Both the position numbers and the translations under genes were made by a program. This document shows, piece by piece, positions 1-5,172 of a stretch of 7,179 nucleotides of DNA. Numbering within the stretch: position 1 is the first letter of the stretch; each line of letters starts with the position of its first letter. Below the pieces are notes generated by a model. It was given only the letters and a program-made list of their open reading frames with translations, searched no databases and was not told the DNA's origin. Location of the stretch: contig CAKTKM010000075.1 of NCBI GenBank assembly GCA_934569425.1, positions 1 through 7,179 on the forward strand, read 5' to 3'. This stretch comes from an uncultured Oscillospiraceae bacterium (GTDB taxonomy: Bacteria > Bacillota > Clostridia > Oscillospirales > Oscillospiraceae).

Positions 1-14
1 AGGAGAAGTAAACT

Positions 15-749
15 ATGTCCGGACATTCCAAGTGGCACAATATCCAAAAGACCAAGGGCGCGGCTGACGCCAAGCGCTCCGCTACCTTTACGAAGATCGC
101 CAAGGAGATCATTGTGGCCGTCAAGCAGGGCGGCAGCGGCGACCCCGCCAACAACTCCCGGCTGGCTACCGTGGTGGCCAAGGCCAAGGCAGCCAATATG
201 CCCAACGACAACATCAAGCGTACCATCGACAAGGCGCTGGGCTCCGGCAATACCGATAACTACGAGTCCGTCACCTACGAGGGCTACGGCCCCTGCGGCA
301 TTGCCGTTATCGTGGAGGCGCTGACCGATAACCGCCAGCGCACCGCTCCGGAGATCCGTCACTACTTTGATAAGTTCGGCAAGGGCATGGGCGCGCAGGG
401 CTGCGTCAGCTGGTCCTTTGACCGCAAGGGCGTCATCGTCATCAACAACGAGGACGAGGAGCTGGACGAGGATACCGTCATGATGGATGCGCTGGACGCC
501 GGCGCCGAGGACATGGAGGCCGACGGCCCCGTGTTCGAGGTCACCACCGATCCGGACAGCTTCAACGATGTGGTCAAGGCGCTGGAGGAGAAGGGCTACA
601 CCTTTGAGAGCGCCGAGATCGAGATGGTGCCCCAGAACTATATCACCATGACCAATGAGGACGATGTCCGCAGCATGACCAAGCTGCTGGACATGCTGGA
701 CGACAACGAGGACGTGCAGAACGTCTGGCATAACTGGCAGCAGGATTGA
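15..749 (+). CDS. yebC: YebC/PmpR (TACO1) family protein
   Basis: This 244-residue protein is a full-length member of the YebC family (usual length about 240-250). It opens with the family hallmark MSGHSKWHNIQ, followed by DAKRSATFTKIAKEI (about residues 19-33), KAKAANMPNDNI (about 56-67), the YEGYGP block and LTDNRQRT. A small deviation is GPCG where many relatives have GPGG. The start is set by AGGAGA at positions 1-6, eight bases before the ATG. The acidic C-terminal half (for example NNEDEELDEDT) is normal for the family. YebC proteins were long annotated as transcriptional regulators (PmpR). More recent work on bacterial YebC and mitochondrial TACO1 points to a translation factor that helps ribosomes through proline-rich stretches, so the regulator label should be treated with caution. 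It appears to be a housekeeping gene, unrelated to the operon on its right. Family assignment is very secure; the precise role comes from the family only. Confidence 0.97.
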   Translation: MSGHSKWHNIQKTKGAADAKRSATFTKIAKEIIVAVKQGGSGDPANNSRLATVVAKAKAANMPNDNIKRTIDKALGSGNTDNYESVTYEGYGPCGIAVIVEALTDNRQRTAPEIRHYFDKFGKGMGAQGCVSWSFDRKGVIVINNEDEELDEDTVMMDALDAGAEDMEADGPVFEVTTDPDSFNDVVKALEEKGYTFESAEIEMVPQNYITMTNEDDVRSMTKLLDMLDDNEDVQNVWHNWQQD

Positions 750-754
750 TTGAA

Positions 755-829
755 CTTTTCCTGCGGAAAAGAAACTGATTTTCAGTAAAACGGCGCTTTT
801 TCGGAACTAAAATTTCGCGGCTGCGAAAT
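755..829. other. Small hairpins after yebC
   Basis: The gap between yebC and the integrase stub (750-891) holds two short perfect hairpins: CTTTTCC-TGC-GGAAAAG at 755-771 and ATTTCGC-GGCT-GCGAAAT at 812-829. A weaker ACTG/CAGT pair lies between them. Neither is followed by a clear T-run on either strand, so neither is a convincing intrinsic terminator. They may be remnants of the left edge of a mobile element or a weak end for the yebC transcript. No gene is seen here. Confidence 0.35.
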
Positions 830-891
830 ATATGGATTGCGCTGTGATATACATTCCCCTTTGATTGCGACATACCAAAGGAGGAAATGAC

Positions 892-1068
892 ATGAAAATC
901 AGCGCCGCTATCAGAGAATACTTAATTGAGATTGAGGTTAGAAAATATACCCCAAAGACCATTCGCGGGTATCGGAACAGCCTCAATCTCTTTTTGCTTT
1001 TTTGTGAGCAGGAGGCGCACATTCAAACATACTTGATGATTGTCCGGCTGCTGTGTGATCCCCCCTAA
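892..1068 (+). pseudogene. Truncated tyrosine integrase N-terminal stub
   Basis: The reading frame gives 58 residues. The first ~47 look like the N-terminal SAM-like core-binding domain of phage/ICE-type tyrosine recombinases: AIREYLIEIEVRKYTPKTIR, then GYRNSLNLFLLFCEQEAH. The ATG at 892 is chosen because a strong AAAGGAGG (877-884) lies seven bases upstream. After about residue 47 the frame reads into unlike sequence and stops. Reading from 1032 in the next frame gives LDDCPAAV before a stop, which suits the integrase pattern better and suggests a frameshift at about 1030 in addition to loss of everything downstream. The whole catalytic domain (R, K, HxxR, H, Y) is missing, so it cannot recombine DNA. 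It is not a copy of the intact recombinase at 5218-6249, whose N-terminus differs. It appears to be a relic of a mobile element at the edge of the minus-strand operon. Whether the stub is still translated is unknown. Confidence 0.75.
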
Positions 1069-1077
1069 ACGCAAGAA

Positions 1078-1109
1078 AAGAGACAACAGCAATTGCGCTG
1101 CTGCCTCTT
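1078..1109 (-). terminator. Rho-independent terminator of peptide-tailoring operon
   Basis: Read on the minus strand, a 13-pair stem (arms 1097-1109 and 1078-1090, loop of six at 1091-1096) contains two G-U pairs and is followed by TTCTT. On the plus strand the two wobble positions become A-C mismatches, so the hairpin is best formed by minus-strand RNA. It lies about 30 bases past the stop codon of the peptidase gene and so marks the 3' end of the four-gene operon. Confidence 0.72.
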
Positions 1110-1139
1110 TCGGCTATCCGGTAGGTCATCACACGGTTA

Positions 1140-1574
1140 CTATATCAGCCTGCGCAGCAGGGCAGCCGCCGCGCCCCGTGCCCGGCGGCAGAGCCGCCAG
1201 AGAGGGGAGAGGGCACACCAGACCCGGCAGTACAGCCGGTAGCCGGGGCCGGACAGATCCACCGGGCGGTCATCCCGGTAGAAGCCGGTAAGCACGCCGA
1301 TGACCTGCGCGTCGCGGATACGCTCCTTTTGCAGGCAGTTGTCTCCCCGGATCACATAGCCCTCCGGCAGTACCCGGATGACGCGGTGCAGGACATACTT
1401 CGGCCCCACGCGGTACAGGGGCACATCGTACTTCCGCAGGCGGCCCTCCGGCGGGCGGATGATGACGGTGTCGCGGCCGTCGCGCAGCATGGGGTACATG
1501 CTGACGCCTCGGGTGGTGGAGGTGTAAAAGCCCTCCTGCTGCAAGATGTCCTCAATACGGGTATTATCCGTCAT
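1140..1574 (-). CDS. S24/S26 family (signal peptidase-like) peptidase
   Basis: A 144-residue peptidase of the S24/S26 (signal peptidase I/LexA-like) type. The probable nucleophile is Ser25 in GVSMYP. The box corresponding to the catalytic base reads VLHRVI, placing His63 where bacterial type I signal peptidases carry lysine, as in SipW and eukaryotic/archaeal Sec11-type enzymes. The conserved GDN follows at 77-79. There is no N-terminal membrane anchor. The C-terminal ~30 residues are rich in Arg, Leu, Ala and Trp and could sit on a membrane surface. The start (ATG 1574-1572) overlaps the stop of the PqqD-like gene as ATGA; the frame stays open further upstream, but that stretch lies inside the neighbours. 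It is the last gene of the operon. Relatives of this kind occur in RiPP and PqqD-containing clusters of Firmicutes. Because the operon's ABC exporter has no C39 peptidase domain, this protein is the best candidate for leader removal. The family is clear; the substrate is inferred. Confidence 0.85.
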   Translation of the reverse strand: MTDNTRIEDILQQEGFYTSTTRGVSMYPMLRDGRDTVIIRPPEGRLRKYDVPLYRVGPKYVLHRVIRVLPEGYVIRGDNCLQKERIRDAQVIGVLTGFYRDDRPVDLSGPGYRLYCRVWCALSPLWRLCRRARGAAAALLRRLI

Positions 1575-1837
1575 AGCTCCAGAAAGCCGTGCTCGTCCAT
1601 CTGGCGGAGGAGAGCGGCCACATCGGCGGCGGCCTTCTCCGGCGACACGTCGTAGGTCTCTGTCATTTTCTCCACGATCTGCGGCTCCGTCAGGCCGTCC
1701 TGCAGGCAGCGCCAGATAAAGCCCGCCGTCTCGTTGAGCTTGATCATGCCGCGGAAATTCCGGGCGGCATCGCCGGTGGCCACCACCATGGGGCTGCCCA
1801 GCACCTCCCGGAGGATAAAACCGGATCTGATCTTCAT
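1571..1837 (-). CDS. PqqD family peptide-modification chaperone (RRE-like)
   Basis: An 88-residue protein of the PqqD family, the stand-alone form of the RiPP recognition element. These winged-helix proteins bind the leader of a precursor peptide and present it to tailoring enzymes. The typical core is visible from residue ~33: KLNETAGFIWRCL, then a helix with TEPQIVEKMTETYDV, then the third helix AAADVAALLRQMDEHGFLEL. The short N-terminal half (MKIRSGFILREV...PMVVATG) fits the beta-strands that bind the leader. Length is normal (about 85-100). The ATG overlaps the stop of the kinase gene by four bases (ATGA) and is preceded by GAAGGAAG, and its own stop overlaps the peptidase start, so the three genes are probably translationally coupled. 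This is the strongest single pointer that the operon acts on a ribosomal peptide. The precursor it binds is not seen in the window. Confidence 0.88.
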   Translation of the reverse strand: MKIRSGFILREVLGSPMVVATGDAARNFRGMIKLNETAGFIWRCLQDGLTEPQIVEKMTETYDVSPEKAAADVAALLRQMDEHGFLEL

Positions 1838-2610
1838 GCAAATACACTTCCTTCTTCGTTGGCCGCGTCAGGGCGGCGCTCAGTTTCATAGGATAGGCCG
1901 GTCATGGCCTCGAAGCTGCAGCGGACGGCGTTCTCCGTCATACCGCAGGAAAGACGGCAGACAGGAACGGTGCGCAGCAGCGTGTCCAGAAAGCCCAGCG
2001 TCCTGTATTCCAGCGCGGGGTCGTCCCGGTGGTAGATCTGGCAGAACAGCGTCTCCAACGCCGCAGCGGGAGACAGGCGGCAGATGCGGTCTGCGCCGCG
2101 CTCCAGCAGGCAGACGCCCCGCAGCGGGGCGCTGGTGGGCTGCTGCCAGCCCTCCTTCCCGGCCCAGGGGGAGCCCCAGACGCGGATGGTGCCGTCCTCC
2201 TCCAGCGAGAGGAAGGGCTTGTCGCCGTTGATGACGGAGACGCCGCTGCCCAGGTACTGCCGCCACAGGCGGATATGGGTGCTTTTACCCGTACCGCTGG
2301 GAGCGGTGAACAGGTAGGCGGCGCCGTTGTAGGCGATGGCCGCGCCGTGCATGAGGAAACGCCCGAAGGCGGGGAGCTGTGATGCCAGCTGATCCTGTAC
2401 GCAGAGAAACTCCAGATAAGCGGGGGAGGGCTGGTGCAGGTCGCCGGAGGCAGCCATGCGTGTCATCTCCTCCGGAGAGACGGAAACGGTGATGGACACC
2501 GGCGCGTCAGGCGCGGGTAGCTCGTAATCCCGGCAGAGCCGGCGCGTCAGCGGATAGCGGGCTGTGACCTCCGCCGGGATACCGGCGGCGCTGAGGAAAA
2601 AATGCTCCAA
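1834..2610 (-). CDS. HPr kinase/PEPCK-like kinase, putative peptide kinase
   Basis: A P-loop kinase related to the HPr kinase C-terminal domain. From the TTG start at 2610 it has 258 residues. FLMHGAAI leads into the Walker A loop APSGTGKSTHIRLW (Lys109), followed by VINGDKP at about 126-132, a pattern shared with kinases in kinase-containing lasso clusters such as paeninodin, which phosphorylate the precursor's C-terminal serine. The C-terminal part (about 160-235) is typical of the family but without motifs I can assign. It is far from a true HPr kinase, lacking the HPrK N-terminal domain. Start choice: TTG at 2610 has an excellent AAAGGAG seven bases upstream and begins EHFFLSAAGIP. An ATG at 2631, overlapping the ABC gene by eight bases, is possible with a weaker GGAG site and would add seven residues. 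It sits between the exporter and the PqqD gene in one transcript. Family is well supported; peptide phosphorylation is inferred from context. Confidence 0.83.
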   Translation of the reverse strand: MEHFFLSAAGIPAEVTARYPLTRRLCRDYELPAPDAPVSITVSVSPEEMTRMAASGDLHQPSPAYLEFLCVQDQLASQLPAFGRFLMHGAAIAYNGAAYLFTAPSGTGKSTHIRLWRQYLGSGVSVINGDKPFLSLEEDGTIRVWGSPWAGKEGWQQPTSAPLRGVCLLERGADRICRLSPAAALETLFCQIYHRDDPALEYRTLGFLDTLLRTVPVCRLSCGMTENAVRCSFEAMTGLSYETERRPDAANEEGSVFA

Positions 2611-2623
2611 AATACCTCTCCTT

Positions 2624-4315
2624 TCAGGCATCGGCCAGCTCCACGATGCGGTCCACGATGGCCAGGGCGGCAGGGCGGTGGGTCACGATGAGCACCGTTT
2701 TGTCCGTCATCTGCCGCAGGTTGGCCAGCAGCTGCACCTCCGTGGCCTCGTCCAGTGCGCTGGTGGCCTCGTCCAGCAGCAGGATGGGACGGTCAGAGAA
2801 TACGGCACGGGCGATGGCCAGACGCTGGAGCTGTCCCTCGGACAGACCGGCGCCGCGCTCGCCCAGCGGCGTGTCCAGCCCCTGCTCCAGCGCGTCCACG
2901 AAGTTCTCCGCACAGGCGATGCGCAGTGCCTGCCGGATCCGGGACTCGTCTCGGGCGGCGGCTGCGTCGGAGAAGGAGACGATCTGGCGGACAGTGCCGC
3001 TGAGCAGCTGGCTGCCCTGGGGCACATAGGAGAACAGGCCGCGCCACGCGGCGGTCAGAGGCTGCTCTCCGTCGCGGCTTTGCAGGAAGCACTGGCCGCT
3101 GTCCAGCGGGTAAAGCGCCATCAGCAGCTTCAGCAACGTGCTCTTGCCGCAGCCGGAGTGGCCGGTCAGCGCCAGATAGCAGCCCTTTTCCACGGTGAGA
3201 TCCAGATGGGAGGCCGCAGGCAGGGGCGGCGCGCCGTCCGTACCCCGGCTGGGGTAGGTGAAGCAGGCGTCCCGCAGGCCGAAGGCCAGCAGGTCCTGCC
3301 GGTAAAAGCGCTGTATCTCCGGAGCGGGAACGGGGGCGGCGGCGAGATCGTCCGGGAAGTCCTCCGCCTCCCGAAGGCGGTCGGCACTGGCCAGCATGGC
3401 ATAGAAGCGGGGAAGGTAGCCGGTGAGATTGGCGAAGGGACCCTGTATCTGGGTGATGAGCTGCTGCACGGCGGCGAAGGCACCGTAGCTCATGGTGCCG
3501 TGGAGGATACCGCTGCCGCAGTAGATGACGCCGAACAGCATGAAGCCGTACATGGCGCCGCTGAAGCCCACGTTGCAGAGATTGGAGAACCGGGTGCGGC
3601 GCATGCGGTCAGCGCGATGTGCGTCCATCCGGGCGGCAGTCTCCTCCGACACGGCTTTGCGGCGGTCGAAGATGCGCACCACCAGCAGGCTGGACAGGCC
3701 ATCCTGCAGATAGACGCGCAGGCGGCCGTCGGACTCCTGGATCTGCTTGTGCAGGCGCTTGAGGGTGCGGCGAAAGACCGTTGCCAGAAGGGCCAGCACC
3801 GCGCCGGCGGGCAGGATGACGGCGGCAAGGCGCGGTTCCATGTACAGCAGCACCGCGGCGGCGGCAAGGAGCCGCACCAGCATCCCAGCGGCGCCGGGCA
3901 GCACCTGCGTCATGGCATCGGCCACCACGGCGGTGTCCGATGTCAGGCGGTTGAGCCACTCGCCGGAGTGGACAGCGGACACGGAGGCGTAGTCCTTTTG
4001 CAGCAGTGTGGCAAAGAGTCGGGACTTGAAGCGGTTTTCAAGGGTGGCCCGGGTATATTCGCTGAGATGGCGCTCCACGGCGCGCAGGGCGATCTGGAAC
4101 AGGATCAGGCCGATGAGCCACGCGGCGCTGCGCAGGAACTGGGGACGCAGGCCGGCCACAGCGGCGTCGATCAGCGCTCGCAGCACCAGTGCGTAGGCTA
4201 CGCCGCACAGCGCCAGAACGGACTGCACCAGCAGCAGCCAGAGGGCCAGGCCTCCGGTGCGCCCTGTTACAGACCGGAGCCAGCGGAGCGTGGAGATATG
4301 TGCAGAACGGGACAT
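2624..4315 (-). CDS. ABC transporter, transmembrane plus ATPase (exporter half-transporter)
   Basis: A 563-residue type I ABC exporter half-transporter, expected to work as a dimer in the cytoplasmic membrane. The membrane domain occupies roughly residues 20-300, with likely helices near 22-44, 63-80, 141-158, 164-182, 249-268 and 275-293. The ATPase domain follows with Walker A GHSGCGKST (385-393), Q-loop YVPQ (Gln433), signature LSEGQ (491-495), Walker B ILLLDE (511-516, catalytic Glu516), D-loop SALD and H-loop His546. All nucleotide-binding motifs are intact. There is no N-terminal C39 peptidase domain, so it does not cleave a leader itself. The ATG at 4315 has GGGAGGA (minus strand, 4321-4327) at suitable spacing. 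It is the first gene of the operon, with the kinase starting just after or overlapping its stop. Lasso and other RiPP clusters use such transporters for product export and self-immunity. The substrate is not readable from sequence; a modified peptide is inferred from its neighbours. Confidence 0.92.
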   Translation of the reverse strand: MSRSAHISTLRWLRSVTGRTGGLALWLLLVQSVLALCGVAYALVLRALIDAAVAGLRPQFLRSAAWLIGLILFQIALRAVERHLSEYTRATLENRFKSRLFATLLQKDYASVSAVHSGEWLNRLTSDTAVVADAMTQVLPGAAGMLVRLLAAAAVLLYMEPRLAAVILPAGAVLALLATVFRRTLKRLHKQIQESDGRLRVYLQDGLSSLLVVRIFDRRKAVSEETAARMDAHRADRMRRTRFSNLCNVGFSGAMYGFMLFGVIYCGSGILHGTMSYGAFAAVQQLITQIQGPFANLTGYLPRFYAMLASADRLREAEDFPDDLAAAPVPAPEIQRFYRQDLLAFGLRDACFTYPSRGTDGAPPLPAASHLDLTVEKGCYLALTGHSGCGKSTLLKLLMALYPLDSGQCFLQSRDGEQPLTAAWRGLFSYVPQGSQLLSGTVRQIVSFSDAAAARDESRIRQALRIACAENFVDALEQGLDTPLGERGAGLSEGQLQRLAIARAVFSDRPILLLDEATSALDEATEVQLLANLRQMTDKTVLIVTHRPAALAIVDRIVELADA

Positions 4316-4320
4316 GGTAT

Positions 4321-4327
4321 TCCTCCC
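4321..4327 (-). promoter_or_regulatory. Ribosome binding site of ABC transporter gene
   Basis: GGGAGGA on the minus strand, five bases before the ATG at 4315. It fixes the start of the first gene in the operon. The leader from the predicted transcription start (~4382) is about 65 bases and shows no obvious riboswitch or attenuator. Confidence 0.7.
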
Positions 4328-4388
4328 GAAAGCGAACTGGAGACGCGCAAAACTGCCAATGTGACGTTAAAGTGCGCATACACCTGCT

Positions 4389-4417
4389 ATTATATGAGCT
4401 GCGGTGCGCCGCGTCAA
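4389..4417 (-). promoter_or_regulatory. Near-consensus sigma-A promoter of the four-gene operon
   Basis: On the minus strand, TTGACG (4417-4412) is separated by exactly 17 bases from a perfect TATAAT (4394-4389). Eleven of twelve consensus positions match. Transcription should begin near 4382 and run through ABC transporter, kinase, PqqD-like protein and peptidase to the terminator at 1078-1109. No clear operator palindrome overlaps it and no regulator gene adjoins it, so expression may be constitutive and strong. Confidence 0.85.
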
Positions 4418-4498
4418 GTCATTTGACCGGGAGAAGGGCAGGGGAGACGCCATACGGCGCTTGGCGGGAGAAAAAATGAAAATTTGAGAAAATTTCTC

Positions 4499-4527
4499 TT
4501 GCATTTTGTGGAGCAGTGTGGTATTAT
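4499..4527 (+). promoter_or_regulatory. Promoter of tRNA-Arg
   Basis: TTGCAT (4499-4504), a 17-base spacer and TATTAT (4522-4527) lie 22 bases before the mature tRNA. Directly upstream is an AT-rich stretch containing the near-palindrome GAGAAAATTTCTC (4486-4498), which could act as an UP element. It points away from the operon promoter at 4389-4417. Confidence 0.75.
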
Positions 4528-4549
4528 AACCAAGCTGTTGATAAGACAT

Positions 4550-4626
4550 GCGCCGTTAGCTCAGCTGGATAGAGCGTCTGGCTACGGACCAGAAGGCCGG
4601 GGGTTCGAATCCCTCACGGCGTGCCA
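4550..4626 (+). tRNA. tRNA-Arg (anticodon ACG)
   Basis: A 77-base cloverleaf with encoded CCA. Acceptor arms are GCGCCGT (4550-4556) and ACGGCGT (4616-4622); D-stem GCTC/GAGC; anticodon stem TCTGG/CCAGA around loop CTACGGA with anticodon ACG at 4584-4586; five-base variable loop; T-stem GGGGG/CCCTC around TTCGAAT; discriminator G; CCA at 4624-4626. A34 is expected to be deaminated to inosine by TadA so that CGU, CGC and CGA are read. The 1-72 pair is G-U rather than G-C. It is a single tRNA with its own promoter and terminator. Confidence 0.97.
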
Positions 4627-4661
4627 AAAATCCTCGAAATCGTAAGATTTCGGGGATTTTT
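4627..4661 (+). terminator. Rho-independent terminator of tRNA-Arg
   Basis: A 16-pair stem including one T-G wobble, with left arm 4626-4641, loop GTAA and right arm 4646-4661 ending in TTTTT. The stem starts at the final A of the tRNA's CCA, so terminator and tRNA end share a base. The A-tract/T-tract ends could also let it work in the opposite direction. Confidence 0.88.
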
Positions 4662-4707
4662 GCATATCTAAAACCATTGTTTCAGCAAGTAGTTTCTGAT
4701 ATGCAAA
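4659..4707. repeat. 10-base inverted repeat TTTGCATATC / GATATGCAAA
   Basis: TTTGCATATC at 4659-4668 is repeated in perfect inverse orientation as GATATGCAAA at 4698-4707, with 29 bases between. The left copy begins in the T-run of the tRNA terminator. It may mark an element boundary or form part of a larger fold with the hairpin that starts three bases later. Function unknown. Confidence 0.6.
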
Positions 4708-4709
4708 GA

Positions 4710-4740
4710 CAGCGTGTGTGAACAGTAGTCACACACGCTG
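4710..4740. repeat. Perfect 12-bp hairpin
   Basis: Arms CAGCGTGTGTGA (4710-4721) and TCACACACGCTG (4729-4740) pair perfectly around the seven-base loop ACAGTAG. There is no T-run after it on the plus strand and only TCTTTG on the minus strand, so it is a poor terminator candidate. It looks like a stem kept for structure or protein binding. Confidence 0.65.
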
Positions 4741-4776
4741 CCAGATAGTAGGCTTGTATCGTTGAGCAGCTGGTCA

Positions 4777-4794
4777 GGTAGACGCAGTTCTACC
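4777..4794. repeat. Short hairpin GGTAGA/TCTACC
   Basis: A six-pair perfect stem (4777-4782 with 4789-4794) around a six-base loop. On its own it could be chance; it is listed because it is one of a series of hairpins in this stretch. Confidence 0.4.
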
Positions 4795-4818
4795 GAAGAC
4801 CACCGCTACTGCACGGAC

Positions 4819-4846
4819 TGAACAAGAACAATTATTTTGTTCAATC
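4819..4846. repeat. Inverted repeat copy 1, TGAACAA...TTGTTCAATC
   Basis: TGAACAA (4819-4825) and TTGTTCA (4837-4843) face each other across 11 bases. The right half, ATTTTGTTCAATC (4834-4846), is an exact 13-base match to the right half of the second copy at 4934-4946. The left half is less well conserved. Spacing between the two right arms is exactly 100 bases. Confidence 0.65.
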
Positions 4847-4916
4847 TTGACAGCACCGAAAAACGCTGATACGATGCCAAGAGGGAAGCGCCTGCCGAAA
4901 ATGCGAGGGTACACGA

Positions 4917-4946
4917 GATTGAACAAAATAAAAATTTTGTTCAATC
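4917..4946. repeat. Inverted repeat copy 2, perfect 13-bp arms
   Basis: GATTGAACAAAAT (4917-4929) and ATTTTGTTCAATC (4934-4946) are perfect inverse copies around AAAA. Read as two 11-base arms (GATTGAACAAA and TTTGTTCAATC) with an 8-base centre, this has the architecture of a Xer-type recombinase core site. It lies about 270 bases before the recombinase gene. An operator or a non-coding RNA stem is equally possible. Confidence 0.65.
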
Positions 4947-5016
4947 GAGTGGAGGGGAAACGGCGTTTTTGACTGGATATGGCGGCTTTGACGGTCTTGG
5001 CTGCACCGTTTCGGCC

Positions 5017-5037
5017 GCAGTGCATCAGTCGCACTGC
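5017..5037. repeat. Hairpin GCAGTGC/GCACTGC
   Basis: Seven perfect pairs around the seven-base loop ATCAGTC. It is the last of the series of stems before the recombinase and has no T-run on either side. Confidence 0.45.
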
Positions 5038-5163
5038 TTCAGCCGTGCTGTGACCTGAGATGGCTTTGACGCACTTTCATTGCTATGTTGTTCAGACGGA
5101 CTTAGTTCTGCAATATCGTTTCTACCGGTTTTTCTCGTTCGGTGACGCGATGTTCATTTGCTG

Positions 5164-5172
5164 TGCTATAAC
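5164..5172 (+). promoter_or_regulatory. Candidate extended -10 promoter of recombinase gene
   Basis: TGC-TATAAC (5164-5172) is an extended -10 motif with no good -35 (the nearest match is GTGACG at 5142-5147, spacer 19). Transcription would start near 5180, leaving a leader of about 38 bases that contains GGAG (5207-5210), seven bases before the ATG at 5218. Confidence 0.4.

Noticed and set aside
1140..1889. 249-residue version of the peptidase starting at 1889
   Set aside because: The extra ~105 residues lie wholly inside the PqqD and kinase genes in another frame and resemble nothing. The ATG at 1574 with ATGA overlap is the natural start.
4038..4379. 113-residue minus-strand frame beginning a few bases after the operon's predicted transcription start
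   Set aside because: It overlaps the exporter's coding start in another frame and carries no ribosome site or recognisable domain.
2564..4426. 620-residue open frame on the plus strand across the whole ABC transporter gene
   Set aside because: It is the antisense of a gene with every ABC motif intact. Its translation is low-complexity Gln/Gly/His/Ala sequence without any domain, and it has no ribosome site. Long shadow frames are common in GC-rich genes.
4367..4549. 60-residue minus-strand frame upstream of the exporter, considered as a RiPP precursor
   Set aside because: It has no ribosome binding site, begins against the tRNA 5' end and covers both the tRNA promoter and the operon promoter. 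It would have to be transcribed from upstream of the operon's own start.
4596..4626. Direct repeat of the tRNA 3' end as an att site pair
   Set aside because: I looked for another copy of the T-arm/3' end (such as TTCGAATCCC) in the window and found none. An att partner outside the window cannot be excluded.
4874..4972. 32-residue, very basic plus-strand peptide (starts MPRGKRLPKMRGY), considered as a small peptide or precursor
   Set aside because: No ribosome binding site precedes the ATG, and it runs straight through the 13-bp inverted repeat. The basic composition follows from the repeat and local base bias.
4774..5034. 86-residue minus-strand frame in the structured region
   Set aside because: Its middle is simply the translation of the perfect inverted repeat. 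It has no ribosome site and no family resemblance. It could be a translated intergenic repeat, but I cannot support a gene.
4700..5040. CRISPR array
   Set aside because: The repeats here are inverted, differ from one another, and only one motif recurs (twice). There are no evenly spaced identical direct repeats and no cas genes.
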